A stretch of DNA of 64,000 nt from Capronia americana (taxonomy: Eukaryota > Ascomycota > Eurotiomycetes > Chaetothyriales > Herpotrichiellaceae), in NCBI GenBank assembly GCA_016110215.1, contig JADWQD010000004.1, positions 558,001 through 622,000 on the forward strand, in the 5' to 3' direction. The number at the start of each line of letters is the position of its first letter. Within the stretch, counting starts at the first letter, position 1. Shown here piece after piece: positions 11,001 through 22,610 of this stretch. The notes beneath the pieces were generated by a model, which was not told the DNA's origin, searched no databases, and saw nothing but the letters and a program-made list of their open reading frames with translations. The position numbers were made by a program, and so were the translations under genes.

Positions 11001-12096
11001 TCACAGTATATCCAGAATCTTGCTGCCGATATCAGATGTGTTAACCCAGAAGTTGTCCGGAGTAGTCTGATTCAAAGGGTCAGTCAAGCACCACTCAAAG
11101 AGCACCGATTGTGCGAGGACCTTACCTGCATGACAAGCACTCCATCCTCAACCAGCGTCTCGTGATAATTGCTCTTCTCCAGCTTCTCTACGACCCGGAA
11201 CAAGATCTCGTTCTTCGACACGCCCTCCTGAAACCCTTCCTGGAGCATATCGTCGCCTTTGAACCCGGCACGCTCAAGCTGGTACTTCAGGCCATCGAAG
11301 TACGCCAAAGTCGCACCGCCGAGGACCTTGTCCCAATCAGAGCGGACTTTGTCCCCTGCCTGGGCCAGCACGGCGGCGTTTTGCTCGAAATTCGGGTTCA
11401 ACTTGATGTCCGGGACTCCGACGAGCTCGCCGATGGTCTTTTGGAAGGCTCCAATCTCGGGGTCGTAGGATTCGCGAACAGACTGTCTAGCGTTGATGTT
11501 GAAAGCACTTGCACTGCCCGACGACGCCGCGGCCGACTTGAGGGCTTCCTGAAAGCCTTGACTGACGTCGTTGACGTTGACGGCGAAAGATCCTTCCGCG
11601 AACACGAGGCGGAGGACGCCATCCTTGATGTGGAGGCCGCCGTACGTGAAGGTGGTGTCCTCGGTTTGTGGGGTCAGTTCGACTTGATGCTTCGAGCACA
11701 AGGAGTTGAGCTCAGTCTTCCCATCGTCGCCGTAAGATTTGACGAAAGACTCAAGGTTGTCGCAGAATGGCTCGATGTACCTGGAAACTCATCTTAGATT
11801 GATATGGCAGATGGCACCGGTGCCGTAATGGGGGACATACCAGGTTATGACCGTGCCGATCCGTGACTTGTACGACTCGTCCTCGGTGTAGACGTACAAC
11901 AGGTTTGGGTTCGTGGTTACGGTCCAGGGTTCTCCTAGAGCTTTGGATATCCTGGCCTCGAACTCGGGTCTCTTGGACTCCCACTCGTCACGCACTACCA
12001 CCGGTCAGTGATGAGATTGGATCGTCCTCTGGAGCCATCCTCACCATTCTTGCGAACGGCCAGCGGCAATTTGTCGACGGGTGATTTGAGAGGCAT
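11001..12096 (-). CDS. Conserved fungal protein of unknown function, 308 aa
   Basis: Four exons (12045-12096, 11841-11994, 11126-11780, 11001-11066) with introns of 50, 60 and 59 nt, each with GT-AG ends and CTGAC-type or similar branch sites, give one continuous frame of 308 aa. It starts MPLKSPVDKLPLAVRKN, continues EWESKRPEFEARISKALGE, WYIEPFCDNLESFVKSYG and DGKTELNSLCSKH, and ends TTPDNFWVNTSDIGSKIL. The evenly spread charged and hydrophobic residues suggest a globular soluble alpha/beta protein with no signal peptide or membrane segment. I recognise the pattern as a widespread Pezizomycotina family without an assigned function. The last 21 residues come from a small terminal exon. Confidence 0.75.
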
Positions 12097-12772
12097 CTTT
12101 TGCGAGTTGCTGAATTGTCCTCCATCTTGAGCGAGGCCGCCTGGCGCTCTTATGCAGCGCCTGAACTCTCCTGGTCCTCCTGACGAAAGCGATGGCGGAA
12201 GTCAAACAAGAAAGCAAAAACCCCTGTGGCGTAGGGCAGAATCCGGAGTCGGTTTGGTAGGCGAGCGCCCAGGAACCCATGACCAACCGCCGGGGATCGT
12301 GCTGCCGCTACCGAAGACGACCGATAAGCGTGCCAGATTTAGGCCGCCCCAGGAAAGTTAGCGAGTCACTTAAGGCTTTTCTTAGGGCTGGAAGCAAGCC
12401 TCGCGGGGGCCAAACATGCGGTGGTGGAGTGTGAAAGCCTTAGCAAAGCACCACATTTCACCGCCCAATTTCGTCGAACCCGTGCCCGTCCGATGAGAAG
12501 ATTGAAGATGCATACAGGGCGACGGGATTCGCGCAACGGTTTCCTTCGGCCTTGCTCGTCGGTTGAGGTACTTGCGATAATGAACTGGGCTCCACCGCGA
12601 CTCGCTAGAAATGCCAGGCTGAGATGGTCGAGGAGCCCCTTTTTACCAACCCGGAGAGCCAAGTCAGGGGATGCAGCATGGCTTCTGGGGTCTTTCAACA
12701 AAACCCGGCGGCCTGGGCATCTTGTAGACGGATTGTGCTGTATGTCCCTCTCCTCGGAAGCTCACGCACATC
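12097..12772. other. Intergenic, divergent promoter region
   Basis: About 680 bp between two divergent genes (starts at 12096 minus and 12773 plus). Open frames here lack protein character; no specific element identified. Confidence 0.5.
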
Positions 12773-13969
12773 ATGTCTCATCAGTTGTAAGCAACCAGAA
12801 CATCAATCCAGGCGAGTGGGCAAGCTCTGACGATCGCACAGACCTTTACAAATACGAAAGGATATTCGTGATGTCTTCGAGAAGGATGACAGCACTTTTC
12901 AGGGATCTTTGCAAGACCTGGCCCGACTCATAGGCTATCCTGTGTCGTGCGAACCACAGTGGCGTGTGCTCTGGACCGAACTGGAGCCCGCGTATCCAGA
13001 CAAAGCCACTTTTGTCCCGAGTATTACGAAAGTGATGGAGGCCTGGTCCGACTGTCTTGTTAGAAGACTGGGAGATGACCACTTCGAAGCGTGGACCGAA
13101 GTGCTGCTTGAAAAGCTATCCCGGGTGAACGTGGTGAAGCTGTCGATTCAAGTGAGTTGATTAAATATGCAAGCGTACAGCATGAAGAAATCCATTCGGC
13201 TAATCATGCAGGTCGCCGACGAAGCGAGAGTGAAAACGTCCTGGGTTGAAGATAGATCGACCTTCATCATATCACTGCCGAGGAACACTTCACCTCAAGG
13301 GTTGAACACTGCGCCATCCGCCTTTGCGGAAGACCTGGAAACCATTTTCGAGCCACATCAAAGTCTTAATCGCAAATCATCTCAGAATCAGGACGACGAC
13401 GACTGGGCTGAATTGACATCCAACGCCGACAACAAGAGTCTCAACATCGGAACTCGTCCTGACGCCCCATCTGCGCATGGTATCCCAAATGACCTCCCGT
13501 CTCTTCAGACGTTGCCGAGACCGGAGATCCTTTTCCAGACAACGCTACCATACCTGATACATGTATCCTCGAATGGCACAAGCAAAGTAACAGTCAATGG
13601 GACGCACGAGCCGAGCCTCCGGCTTCTGGCCGAGTATCTGCAGCGGTGGATCAAGACTGACCCCCAGGACGTTCGAAAGGTAGGAGTCGCAACCCTATGT
13701 TGAAGGAATGCCGCCTGGTTCATGGTCATCTAACAAAGCCCCAGATTCCGTACTGGCGCATCAAGATGCACGAATCGAAGCTCGGCCTCGGCTTGTTCCA
13801 CGACTCGTTGACCATTGAGCCGTTCGACCATCATCAGAGAAACACGGTGGTGAACGTGTCGCTGGTTCTGGCCTTCATCCAAGGCATCCTGGGTTATTGC
13901 CCCGTCCCTGGAACATCCAGCGCCGGGTACTGGGAATTCCAACGGAGTGTACCGTTCCGTTCGTCTTGA
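12773..13969 (+). CDS. Hypothetical protein, 338 aa, with a 14-nt first coding exon
   Basis: Exons 12773-12786, 12842-13151, 13212-13679 and 13745-13969 (introns of 55, 60 and 65 nt, all GT-AG with CTGAC/CTAAT/CTAAC branch sites) keep frame for 338 aa. The first coding exon is only 14 nt (MSHQ plus two bases) and the splice creates the leucine that opens LPLQIRKDIRDVF. The central part is acidic and low in complexity (QDDDDW); the flanks look globular (QWRVLWTELEPAYPDKATF, WRIKMHESKLGLGLFHDSL, PFDHHQRNTVVNVSLVL). No known domain, signal peptide or membrane span is seen. The predicted C terminus after YWEFQRSV may be imprecise if another small intron lies near 13,940. Confidence 0.65.
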
Positions 13970-14594
13970 CGGTGTTCCACGTGCGCAACGTGTACGATCA
14001 GGGCCAAGATGTATAGAAGCAGAAATGCCGAAAATCAGCCAAGTCTGTCCAAATACATCTGCCGGACTCGCGGGCCATACTTCGAGAGTTTCTGCACAGT
14101 AAAGCAAAGAAACAGGCGATTTCAAACCTGGCCAAGAAGTTCTCAGTGAAGCTAGAACTGTGTGGACTCGTGATGGCTACGTTATATATATAGGTCGGGG
14201 TGCATTGCATTGCATTGTAAGCTGCTCACGTCCACCTCGACGCTCAACCATCCGAAAAGGAAATCATTTTATAATTAGGATTCCAATTGAAGCATGCAAT
14301 TCAATGGCTTCCTCGTTCGCCATAAGGACTCATTATTACCTTCGGAGAGATTATACTGAGCTCGATAAAATGCTTATCACGAAGCGTTCGTATCTAGGAC
14401 ATCAAATGACAGGCTGTGAATGGGAGTCGAATATTCATATACCAGGGCCATCCCCGGGCATGGGTTTATAATGATAGCTTCATGTCGTCTTAGACCAGAC
14501 CAGATCAGACCATGTTTGGCATTACAGTAAACGGCTCTTGAATGACTACCTACTTTGTGCAACCATGACCAGCTTCAGATCATTCCGAACCTCT
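13970..14594. other. Intergenic, converging 3' regions
   Basis: About 620 bp between the 3' ends of two convergent genes; AT-richer than its surroundings (for example 14,170-14,370), with no gene recognised. Confidence 0.5.
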
Positions 14595-15458
14595 CTACTC
14601 ATCCAAAAACTCATTCACCAGCCTCGAGAACTGCACATGGTACTCATCCAGAAAGCCGTGCCCGCTGTCCGCGTACAGATGCAATGTCGCCTCGGTATTC
14701 TTCAAGCCCTTCCACAGCACGATGCTGTTCTCTGTCGGGACGAGCAGGTCATTCGACCCGTTCGCCACGAGCGTCGGGACGGTAATCTTGTCCAGGAAGT
14801 CGTAGGATCCTTCATCGCGGTGTTCGCCCGAGAACCAGCGCTGCACAGCCGCGATCTGGGCTTGGGTGCCTTTCTCGCCCAGCAGCGGGGCGCGGTCCTT
14901 GCGTGCGTTGGCCATGCGCTGGATCCAATCCTCGGCGAGGGCTTGTTTCTTCTCCGAGGGCGAGAAGAAAGTGTGCTTCAGGGAGGAGTGGAAGTCTTCA
15001 AAGGTCGCGCCGCTGGCGACTTCGACGAGGAATTTCGGGTCGCCGCCCACGACGCCCTCGCCGGCCGAAGGCGCCGCGCCTGCGACGATGAGTTTGCGCG
15101 TCAGCTCAGGAGCCTGGATGGCGATGCGCTGTGCGACGAAGCCGCCCATGGAGAAGCCGAGGACATCGAGTTTCGGGATGCCTAGCGCTTTGGCCACGTC
15201 GATGATGGTCTGGGCCCATGCTGCGTAGGTGGTGCCGACTTCTCCCTCGCTGCGGCCGACGCCGGTGTTGTCGACGAGGAGGATGGGCCGTTTTGCAGCG
15301 AGAGGGTTGATGAAGCCGGGATCCCACCAGTCCATGTTGCCGCGGAAGTGGACGTGGAGGAACAGGGGCGTGCCGCTGGTTTGGCCGAAGAGGCGGTAGG
15401 CATGTTTGATGCCCTTGATGGTGACGTATTTGTCTTCGGCGGTTTCGTAGGTCGACAT
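14595..15458 (-). CDS. Alpha/beta hydrolase fold protein
   Basis: Single exon, 287 aa. The fold is clear: the oxyanion region HVHFRGNMDWWDP, the strand LLVDNTGVGRS, and the nucleophile elbow GFSMGG with Ser103. Asp237 in NGSNDLLVP and His267 in DSGHGF complete the catalytic triad. Residues 140-215 form a cap region. This matches soluble esterase/haloperoxidase-like alpha/beta hydrolases (RutD/epoxide hydrolase branch), which hydrolyse small esters or other substrates. No secretion or targeting signal is visible. Substrate cannot be read from the sequence, and the neighbours give no pathway hint. The start is fixed by an ATG in good context at 15458. Confidence 0.86.
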   Translation of the reverse strand: MSTYETAEDKYVTIKGIKHAYRLFGQTSGTPLFLHVHFRGNMDWWDPGFINPLAAKRPILLVDNTGVGRSEGEVGTTYAAWAQTIIDVAKALGIPKLDVLGFSMGGFVAQRIAIQAPELTRKLIVAGAAPSAGEGVVGGDPKFLVEVASGATFEDFHSSLKHTFFSPSEKKQALAEDWIQRMANARKDRAPLLGEKGTQAQIAAVQRWFSGEHRDEGSYDFLDKITVPTLVANGSNDLLVPTENSIVLWKGLKNTEATLHLYADSGHGFLDEYHVQFSRLVNEFLDE

Positions 15459-16068
15459 GATGCGAGATTGTGTTGTGATTTTTGTTTCACTAATGGTCGT
15501 CTGAAGTCCTCGGGGCAGGTGATGAAGATCAGGTAGAACTCGTCGAAACGTCCGTTCTTATACTGCGATCCCTGTCTCCGTGCCTTCTGGAAGGGTTGGT
15601 CAGCATCCTGCAATGTTATGCTCGTAAAACCGGGTTAACTCGAGGATCCGATATGATTATGAGAAGGTGTCGTGTCGATGCCTCATGCGGACACAAGTAC
15701 TGGGGGGTGTCGCAGGGGAGGCTTGTTCGCCATTGGCTACTCCAGAATTTCCCGATCAGGAGCATGATTCTTATGCTTGGCCACTTTGGATTGCATCGAC
15801 CTATCCAGGATATGTGCTTCCTAGCTGGATTTCCCGTTTCAGGTCTCGACTCGTGTGCTGAAGTCGGAGATAGACTGGCGGTAACTCTTGCTGGTGGCGT
15901 TGCCAGGCGTTGTCAGTGCCAACACCCAAACCGTTCAGCATGGGTTGTCGCGATCTGTTGGCGCAAGGCTTCCACGGATGTAGTTTGAAGTCTCTAGGAG
16001 GAAACCGACAGTTTTGTGATGGATAGAGGCATCGTCGGAGCCGAGAGCGTAGTAGAATGCCGTGGCAG
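15459..16068. other. Intergenic, possible extra 3' exon of the FW-domain gene
   Basis: Promoter of the alpha/beta hydrolase gene, with the 3' end of the zinc finger/ankyrin/FW gene to its right. A GTAACA donor right after the last FW residues (near 16077) and a CCTAG acceptor near 15995 could splice in a short tail ending in a TGA around 15,920, so the FW gene may run further than 16069. Confidence 0.35.
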
Positions 16069-19000
16069 CTATGTTACCTGTAAGTCGATCGGAAGTCTGT
16101 CGCCGAATGCCATACAATCAGGATCCGTGAGACGCCAAAAGGCGACCCACCGCCCTGGATTATCAGGTGCCTGGACTTGAATAGTCAAGACTGTTGACTC
16201 GCCAGGCTCAAGAAGAGATGGTTCATCATGGGCACGGTCGTCTAAACGAGGCATCTTAGCACCACCAGAGTAGTAGAGAACACAGCCAGCGGGCCAGCTC
16301 CGTGGACCCGGGTTTTGCAATGTCCACGATTGTGTGACGATGTTGCCACGTTCCATTTGTGCGAACTTAGGGATCGACTATGCGAGGAGGGAGGCACGAA
16401 GGCGGTTTGCGCCAGCTCTTACCAGCTTGTCGACAATATCGGTATATCCTTTCTCCTCGGCAATCTCTAGAGGCGTCCCATCGTCGCTTGGGATCTCCAA
16501 GTTTGCACCAGCCTGAATCAATCTCTCCACAGTCCTTTCCGAACCCGACTCGCATGCGATGTGGAGCGCCGCTTTGCCTGACAAGTCAGTTTCATCAGGG
16601 GGAGCGCCAGCCTTTAAAAGCAATTTCACAACCGCATCCGTCCTAGACCTGGCAGCTGAGTGGAGAGGAGAGTGAAAGTGCCCGGCATGAGTGAACGACT
16701 TTGGGTTCGCGCCCGCTGCTAAGAGCTTCCGCACGATTTCGTACCTGCCAAATATCGACGCAGACTCCAGCACTGTGTATAATCCACTGACACTGTTGAC
16801 ATCAGCACCTGCCTTGATCAGCATGTCCACAATAGTCTCGTGCCCGTACACAACTGCTGCGTTCAATGGGGAACCGAAAGAACCTCCCTTGCTGATGTCT
16901 GCACCAGCATTCAGCAGCAGCCTTACGACATCCCCGTTACCCACTGCAGCTGCTTCCCAAAGCGCCGTTTGCCCTCTGGTGGGTTGTAAATTGACATTCG
17001 CGCCTTGATGGAGGAGCAAGGTCACGGTGTCGAGACGGCCATATTTGCACGCTATTGAAAGCGCTGTCTTTCCACCAGCTTCGGCATTGACGTCTGCTCC
17101 TCTGTAGAGCAGGAATTGTACAACATCGATGGCGCCTTTCGAAGATGCCGCAATCAGAGCTGTTCCGTGCTCGGTGCTGTCCGTAGTGATATTCGGATCA
17201 CCGCCTGCTTCTATCAACAATGATACGACATCTAGCGCCCCGTGGTCAGATGCAATAATCAATGCACTTCGGCCCTTGACCACAGCATTAACGTCAGCGC
17301 CGAACTTCACCAGCTCCGCCACCACGTCTGATGCGTTGGCCAAGCTTGCTGCCATCAGCGGCGTTTCATCATCAGCGGGTTGATTCACATCTGCTCCACG
17401 TCTGCAGAGCGATCCGACCAAAGAAGCGTCGCGCGCTTTGGACGCTGCTTGTAACGCTGTGCGACCGTCTGCAGTGCCGTTAATGGGGGCGCCTGCATCG
17501 AGGAGCACATTAACAATCTCCTCGTGCCCGCGGGATGCTCCTTCGATCAAGGCAGTTGTACAATAGTCCTCAATCTGATCACCTTGGTATGTATCAGCTT
17601 GAACTGTGATGTCCAGACGATGGCGCACGGCGTCAAAGCGTTGGATCGATGAGATGAGGCGAGAGTGTAGCTTGTTTGCCTCATCGGCGCTGCCTTTATC
17701 CCAAATGTCCCCCAGGACTCCTACACAACTCAACACGGAAGTTTGCAAATCGTCCTTGATATCGTGCTCCAGCTCCCTATTTGTAATCTGTTCTTTGATT
17801 TCAGCGACAACAATGTTCAAGGTTCGGAGCTCATCGGCCAGAAAAGTGTACGCGCCGGGCGCGAGACTCAACCGTCCCCTGGTAGTTTCCACAACACTTT
17901 CAAGGTTGAGTAAGTCGCCAGGAGTAGAGACAGAGCGACTCTGGGGATCACCGAGCGTTTCACGGCTGGCTTCATTTAACAAATGCTTGTCAATCAGCTT
18001 TTCTTTCACAATACGCAAGTCACCTAAACGAACTGCTTGAAGTAAGGCGTTTCCCCAATCGCTGTCTGGCTCGACCAGGATCTCGGAGTCAGTTCCATGG
18101 GTGCTACCGGCCGCAGCGGCGGAGTCGGGTTCATTATCATCTTTGTTTTCGTCTCCTGTCGAGCGTGGTAGTGCGAACAGGGACAAGCGTTCCAAGTGGC
18201 GTGCAAGGTGAGATTGGAATTTGTGTATGTCAGTTAGAGAGCAAAGGCAGATTGGGCACGGCCGGTCAACTGCGGAGGATACTGTTTCACAGGAGCGCAG
18301 AAAAGTCGTGGAGCACATGACGGTGGAATCCACTCCATGCTCTACCTGCACATGGTGCACGTATTCCTGTGCGGAATCGTAGAGGTAATCGTAATGCTCC
18401 GGGCAACGCCATTTCTTTCTGTGGAAGTTATTCTCATGCGCGATCCAGTCACTCCGACTGTCGAACAACTCATCCCCTAATCTGCAGTCAAGGTAGGTGC
18501 AGACGTAAGGGCGAAGATCATGGATCAAGTGTGCCCTGACGCCGTCAGTGGTATTAACCAATAATCGAACCACGCAACACTTACTTCCAGGCCCGATCAG
18601 AGAGCATCTCGGTGGGGCAGGTTGTGTAGCAATATGGGCATTCAAAGAACTTGTTGTCCGGCGGCTTTCGTGGCGGAGGTGGGAACTGCTCCACCTCACG
18701 GCCAGGATCCCAATCCGAAGCAGCATACTCCGACACAGATATCGTTGACTTTGCGTCTACCGGAGCGACGAGATACGATTGTAAGGCAGTAGCCGTTGTG
18801 ACAGAGGGAGGTGCAAGCATATCAGATAAGAATAACCCAGTCTGATCTTCCTCCACGGCCTTTGGCTCTCGAGTCTCGCGACTAATGGCACCAACATCGA
18901 TGTGAACCGACCTTGTCTGAGCCAGAGCCAGCTCGGTGTGCTTCTCGAGCTTTGCCCGGTGTTCTTTCCAGTAGCCAAACTGTTGGCGTCGGCGATTGTT

Positions 19001-19867
19001 GGCTTTCGCAAATCTGTGTATGAGGGTCAGTACTCCATCTTCGGCTTCCGCCCAGCTCTGTGTTTGCTGTTCCTGCCCTGACCTGTCGCATTCTGCCATA
19101 GGATCGGTTCGTGCGCTGCAGAATCCGCAATCTGCCGTAATATGCCATTGCTCATTTACGGGTGGGGCTGTCTGGAACAGGCCAACGTATTGCTGCCTAG
19201 TATCCTCGGGAACGAGTGACTGATAGTGGCGGAAAACGGATGCCACATAGTCGTGGTCATAATGGCCAAAGGCCGCAATGAGGTCGACTCCAGAGTCGGG
19301 GTCGGGCTTGCGGTACAACTTTGCCCTTGATGACAAGTGCCTTGTTGATGGGTTCCTGATCAAGGTGGCCAGCTTGTAGAGTCGATCGATGACATCGATA
19401 ATGCTTGCCAATAGAACGTCTAAGTACCACTGAGGCTCGTTCTCGTCACCATCGTCATCTGAGGACGTTGAGTCACCATTGTGCAGTTCAGGTGTCCCAT
19501 CTTCTTCTGTCTGCCCGTATGTCAGTGCAAGATAGCCAGCCTGCCCGCTATCCGGGTTTGAGAAGACCAGTGTCTCTTCCAGGTATTGATTCAAATCCGT
19601 CAAGTATGATTCGAAAGTGTCCCCCAGGCTCTCTGCGTCGCGCAGCCGATAGTCCAAAGACCCATGGCCCGGCACGAGCAACCCAAGGTCCACAGCCCAT
19701 ATCTTGAATCTCTGGTATTCGCTGGCAAACGACGAATGGTTTTGAGGAGATAATGCACTAGAAGGAAGGTTCGGTTCTGCGAAGGCTCGAATGACGCGGT
19801 GGAAAAAGTCAAATGAGGTCTGGGCGAGCGCGGCCAGCCTCCTCGAATTCGGACTCCGTGGGGGCAT
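16069..19867 (-). CDS. AcuF-type C2H2 zinc finger / ankyrin-repeat / NBR1-like FW-domain protein
   Basis: Exons 18585-19867, 16423-18535 and 16069-16365 (introns 49 and 57 nt) join to 1,230 aa. Residues 1-410 have the fungal start FDFFHRVIRAF and DLGLLVPGHGSLDYRLRD, typical of proteins with an AcuF-type zinc finger, which follows at about 414-560 (FECPYCYTTCP, YVCTYLDC, WRCPEHYDYLY, CPICLCSL). A coiled stretch leads to about eleven ankyrin repeats (760-1130; GADVNA, TALIAASSKGAIDVVQFLL and similar). The last ~95 residues, behind the second intron, form an FW (four-tryptophan) domain: SWTLQNPGPRSWPAG, then GRWVAFWRL and FGDRLPIDLQV. FW domains bind cargo in the autophagy receptor NBR1. The PB1, ZZ and UBA parts of NBR1 are absent. 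Ankyrin arrays suggest protein scaffolding; the function is inferred. It is divergent from the DUF7580 gene, 444 bp away. Confidence 0.85.
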
Positions 19868-20311
19868 GGGGCCAGGACTGGCCAGCGAGAGGTGAAGATG
19901 GTTATTGATGTCTTTTCTGAAGGAATGCCTGCATCTTGAAGTCTATCAAGCACGACGACGTGATCCTGAAGGGACTGAGTAAAGCAACAACGACATCGAA
20001 AGAATGACAGACAGGCCGAACAACCAAGATTGAACAGCCATGGCACATCGTGTGACTTGTTCTAACAGCTGCTACCCCGCGCAGCCTCACCGGTTACGGA
20101 TTTGATCTCGCAAAAGGTTGCTGATGGCGGCATTGAAAAGAACGGGAAAGGCAATGGTGAATTGACGATCTCGAGCTCTAAGCTATCCAGAAAAGCCATC
20201 TCTTCCGTGCATGGTTGTGGTTCCTATGTCGGGTTATCCTCAGCCCTCTCATTCCTAGATCTATTTTTCTTCTTCGAGACATTGCGATCTTGACGGTGGG
20301 ATGCCGGTGCA
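19868..20311. promoter_or_regulatory. Shared divergent promoter region
   Basis: 444 bp between the ATG of the ankyrin/FW gene (19867, minus) and that of the DUF7580 gene (20312, plus). No specific binding site recognised; the short spacing makes joint regulation possible. Confidence 0.4.
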
Positions 20312-22036
20312 ATGTCGGGCATTGAAGTTGCCGGCTTGCTTCTCGGAGCGATCCCCATCCTCGTCGAAGGTCTCGGAACATACAAGAAGGGAATCAAATC
20401 GGTACGGACAGGATTCAGGAAACGAAAGGAGGTCGAAAAGCTCTGCAGAGCCCTGCAACAACAGGAAAGGGTGCTCGTGGAACTTCTGAAATCCATCTTG
20501 CTTCGAAGTGGGTGTGATATTCCCGATCAGCTTCCAACACAGATACAACAAGTAGTGGATGACGCCGACATCCAAGCTACTGTCCAGGAGTATCTAGGTG
20601 ATAACCATAACCCCTTCGTGAACGCACTCCAGGAGTGTGAGGAGATCTTTCAACAGCTGATTTACAAGCTCACGAAACTCGTCCCTACCATCAAGGTCTG
20701 ACTTGCATTCCTGTTATGTACTCATGCCATGAGGCTGATGGATGTTTAGGGCTCTTCTGATCTGGCCAAGATTTCAGACGCCAACAGATGCACGAAGTCA
20801 AGTCAGCCCGATCTTGTCGCAAGGCTGTCTTTGATGCTCAGCAAGAAGGACTTTGAAGAAGAATGTGCACGACTGGATGCTTCGCTAAATTCTATGCATC
20901 GTCTACTTGATCTCGTATCCTCAAATACTCAACTTGCTGGTGTGCAAACGAGCGGGAAGTCCAAGCGTCTTGCGCGGAAGTTATGGACGATACGAAAGCA
21001 GGCGGAAGACCTCCACGCGGCCGTTTCCCAAGCTTGGGTAACCAATTGCCATTTGAAGCACGAGGCAAAGCTCTTCTTGGAGGACCGGGTCGAGCAGTCC
21101 AGCGTAAGTCGCAAGAAGCAACAGGATCTTCCAATCCAGGTCTTTCAATTTGTCTTCACTGGGAGTCTTGCACAAGGGCAAGACTTCTGGCATGAATCGA
21201 TGGTCCAGATATTTGACGACACACAAGAACCGCTGTCGAGCGCTCTGCCTTCCATCACCGGCGCAAGCCGACCCGGTGTCACCATCAATGCTCCACCGAC
21301 CACCACATCGTCAAGAACGCAAGACATTATGGATATTTGCTCCGCAATTGAAAAAGGAAAGGCCGATCAACGACACATTGCCTTCACCCTTACGAGAGAC
21401 TGCAAGATCGGAATGGACGGCGGTTGCAAGCACAGATTTACAACTTTCCAGGCAAAAGACGGCGTCCGACTGAAGGACTTGTTATTGTCAGCTTCGCAAG
21501 GTCCTGGCAGGCAGCTCAAAAGTGCTTGGGATGTCAAAATTCTGCTCGCCCTGAATGTCGCTTCTAGCTTTCTACAGCTGCTTCGAACACCCTGGATTGC
21601 CCCCGGGCTCTCAACAGATACAGTGACTCTGCTACAGCCTCCGAATGGAGATGCCGAAATCGATAAGCCTCTCCTGTCGGTCTCGTTCGAGGCTTCGCCG
21701 AATAATCAAGCGGCAAGAACCGCCAAGTTCGAATTAAAGGAGGCACTTGTTGAGCTGGGAATAATGCTATTAGAAATCTGGCATGGGAAGACATTTGAGG
21801 AGCGATTTGGCATCGGTCCCCAGCCCTTGCGTCCATTTGAACGACAAGGTCTCGCGCTTGACTGGCTCGGAAGCATTCTCGAGACCTTGCCACCATCATA
21901 TCACAAGGCTGTTGCTCATTGCCTAGCAGGTGCAATGACAGCATCCCCGCCCCCGAACGGGTGGGATGACATGAAGTTATGGGAGAATATGTGTGGAAAT
22001 GTGATTGAGCCACTTGCGAAATTGGTCCGCACCTGA
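20312..22036 (+). CDS. DUF7580-type fungal protein, HeLo-like N terminus
   Basis: Exons 20312-20695 and 20750-22036 (54-nt intron, unusual GTCTGA donor, TTTAG acceptor) give 556 aa. The N terminus MSGIEVAGLLLGAIPILVEG, followed by a helical region (GIKSVRTGFRKRKEVEKLC), is the characteristic start of a large fungal family whose helical N-terminal region resembles HeLo-type domains. The C-terminal half carries the DUF7580 pattern: CKHRFTTFQ, LLLSASQGPG, KILLALNVASSFLQLLRTPW, ELGIMLLEIWHGKTFEERFG, and a terminal ALDWLGSILETLPPSYHKAV helix. That region looks like a degenerate kinase C-lobe without catalytic motifs. The role is unknown in general; some relatives sit near incompatibility genes. 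The gene is divergent with the ankyrin/FW gene. Confidence 0.78.
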
Positions 22037-22610
22037 GAATATCCAGCTGCACACCGTATGGCATCATTTTAGCAGCAAAGTGCCATGTCAGACTCAGACC
22101 CTTTGGAAAGTCTTGAAAACACATTCGAGATGCCCTCAATGCCTCATAGGATACATAGGATCCAGTACTCTGTACTGGGTCACGGTACTCAAGTGACACA
22201 AGGACATCTTTAAATGAACTAGCCCCATTCGGTGGCGGATAAATGATATCTCCGGGGTTGCTCCGAGGCGCTCCGTACGGAGTAATGGGGCTTGATGACT
22301 CAATGGGCTTGGCAGTCAATCCCGCATGGCAACTTCTAGATGCACGAGGCTGATCTCGCAGACAAAGACGACCTTTATTTTTGATTCACTCCCGGAATAT
22401 ATTTCTCGCTGTCAGCAAAGTCTTCGACGCCTTTTCCACAACTCCCTACTCGTACTCTTCATCCAACGACACACCCACTCACCCTCTCCTGACTACTGCC
22501 TGTAGTCTTCCGGCTTACCACCACCGCCACACTTCACGAGACCGCCACTTCGCCCGCAGCGAACTCTTCACCACCACATCCCATTTCCTCCTCCTCCCAC
22601 GACATTCACC
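22037..22610. other. Promoter and leader of the MBF1 gene
   Basis: Contains AT-rich stretches near 22,373-22,405 and then about 180 bp of C/T-rich leader that ends in CACCATGG at the MBF1 start, a strong fungal translation context typical of highly expressed genes. Confidence 0.45.
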
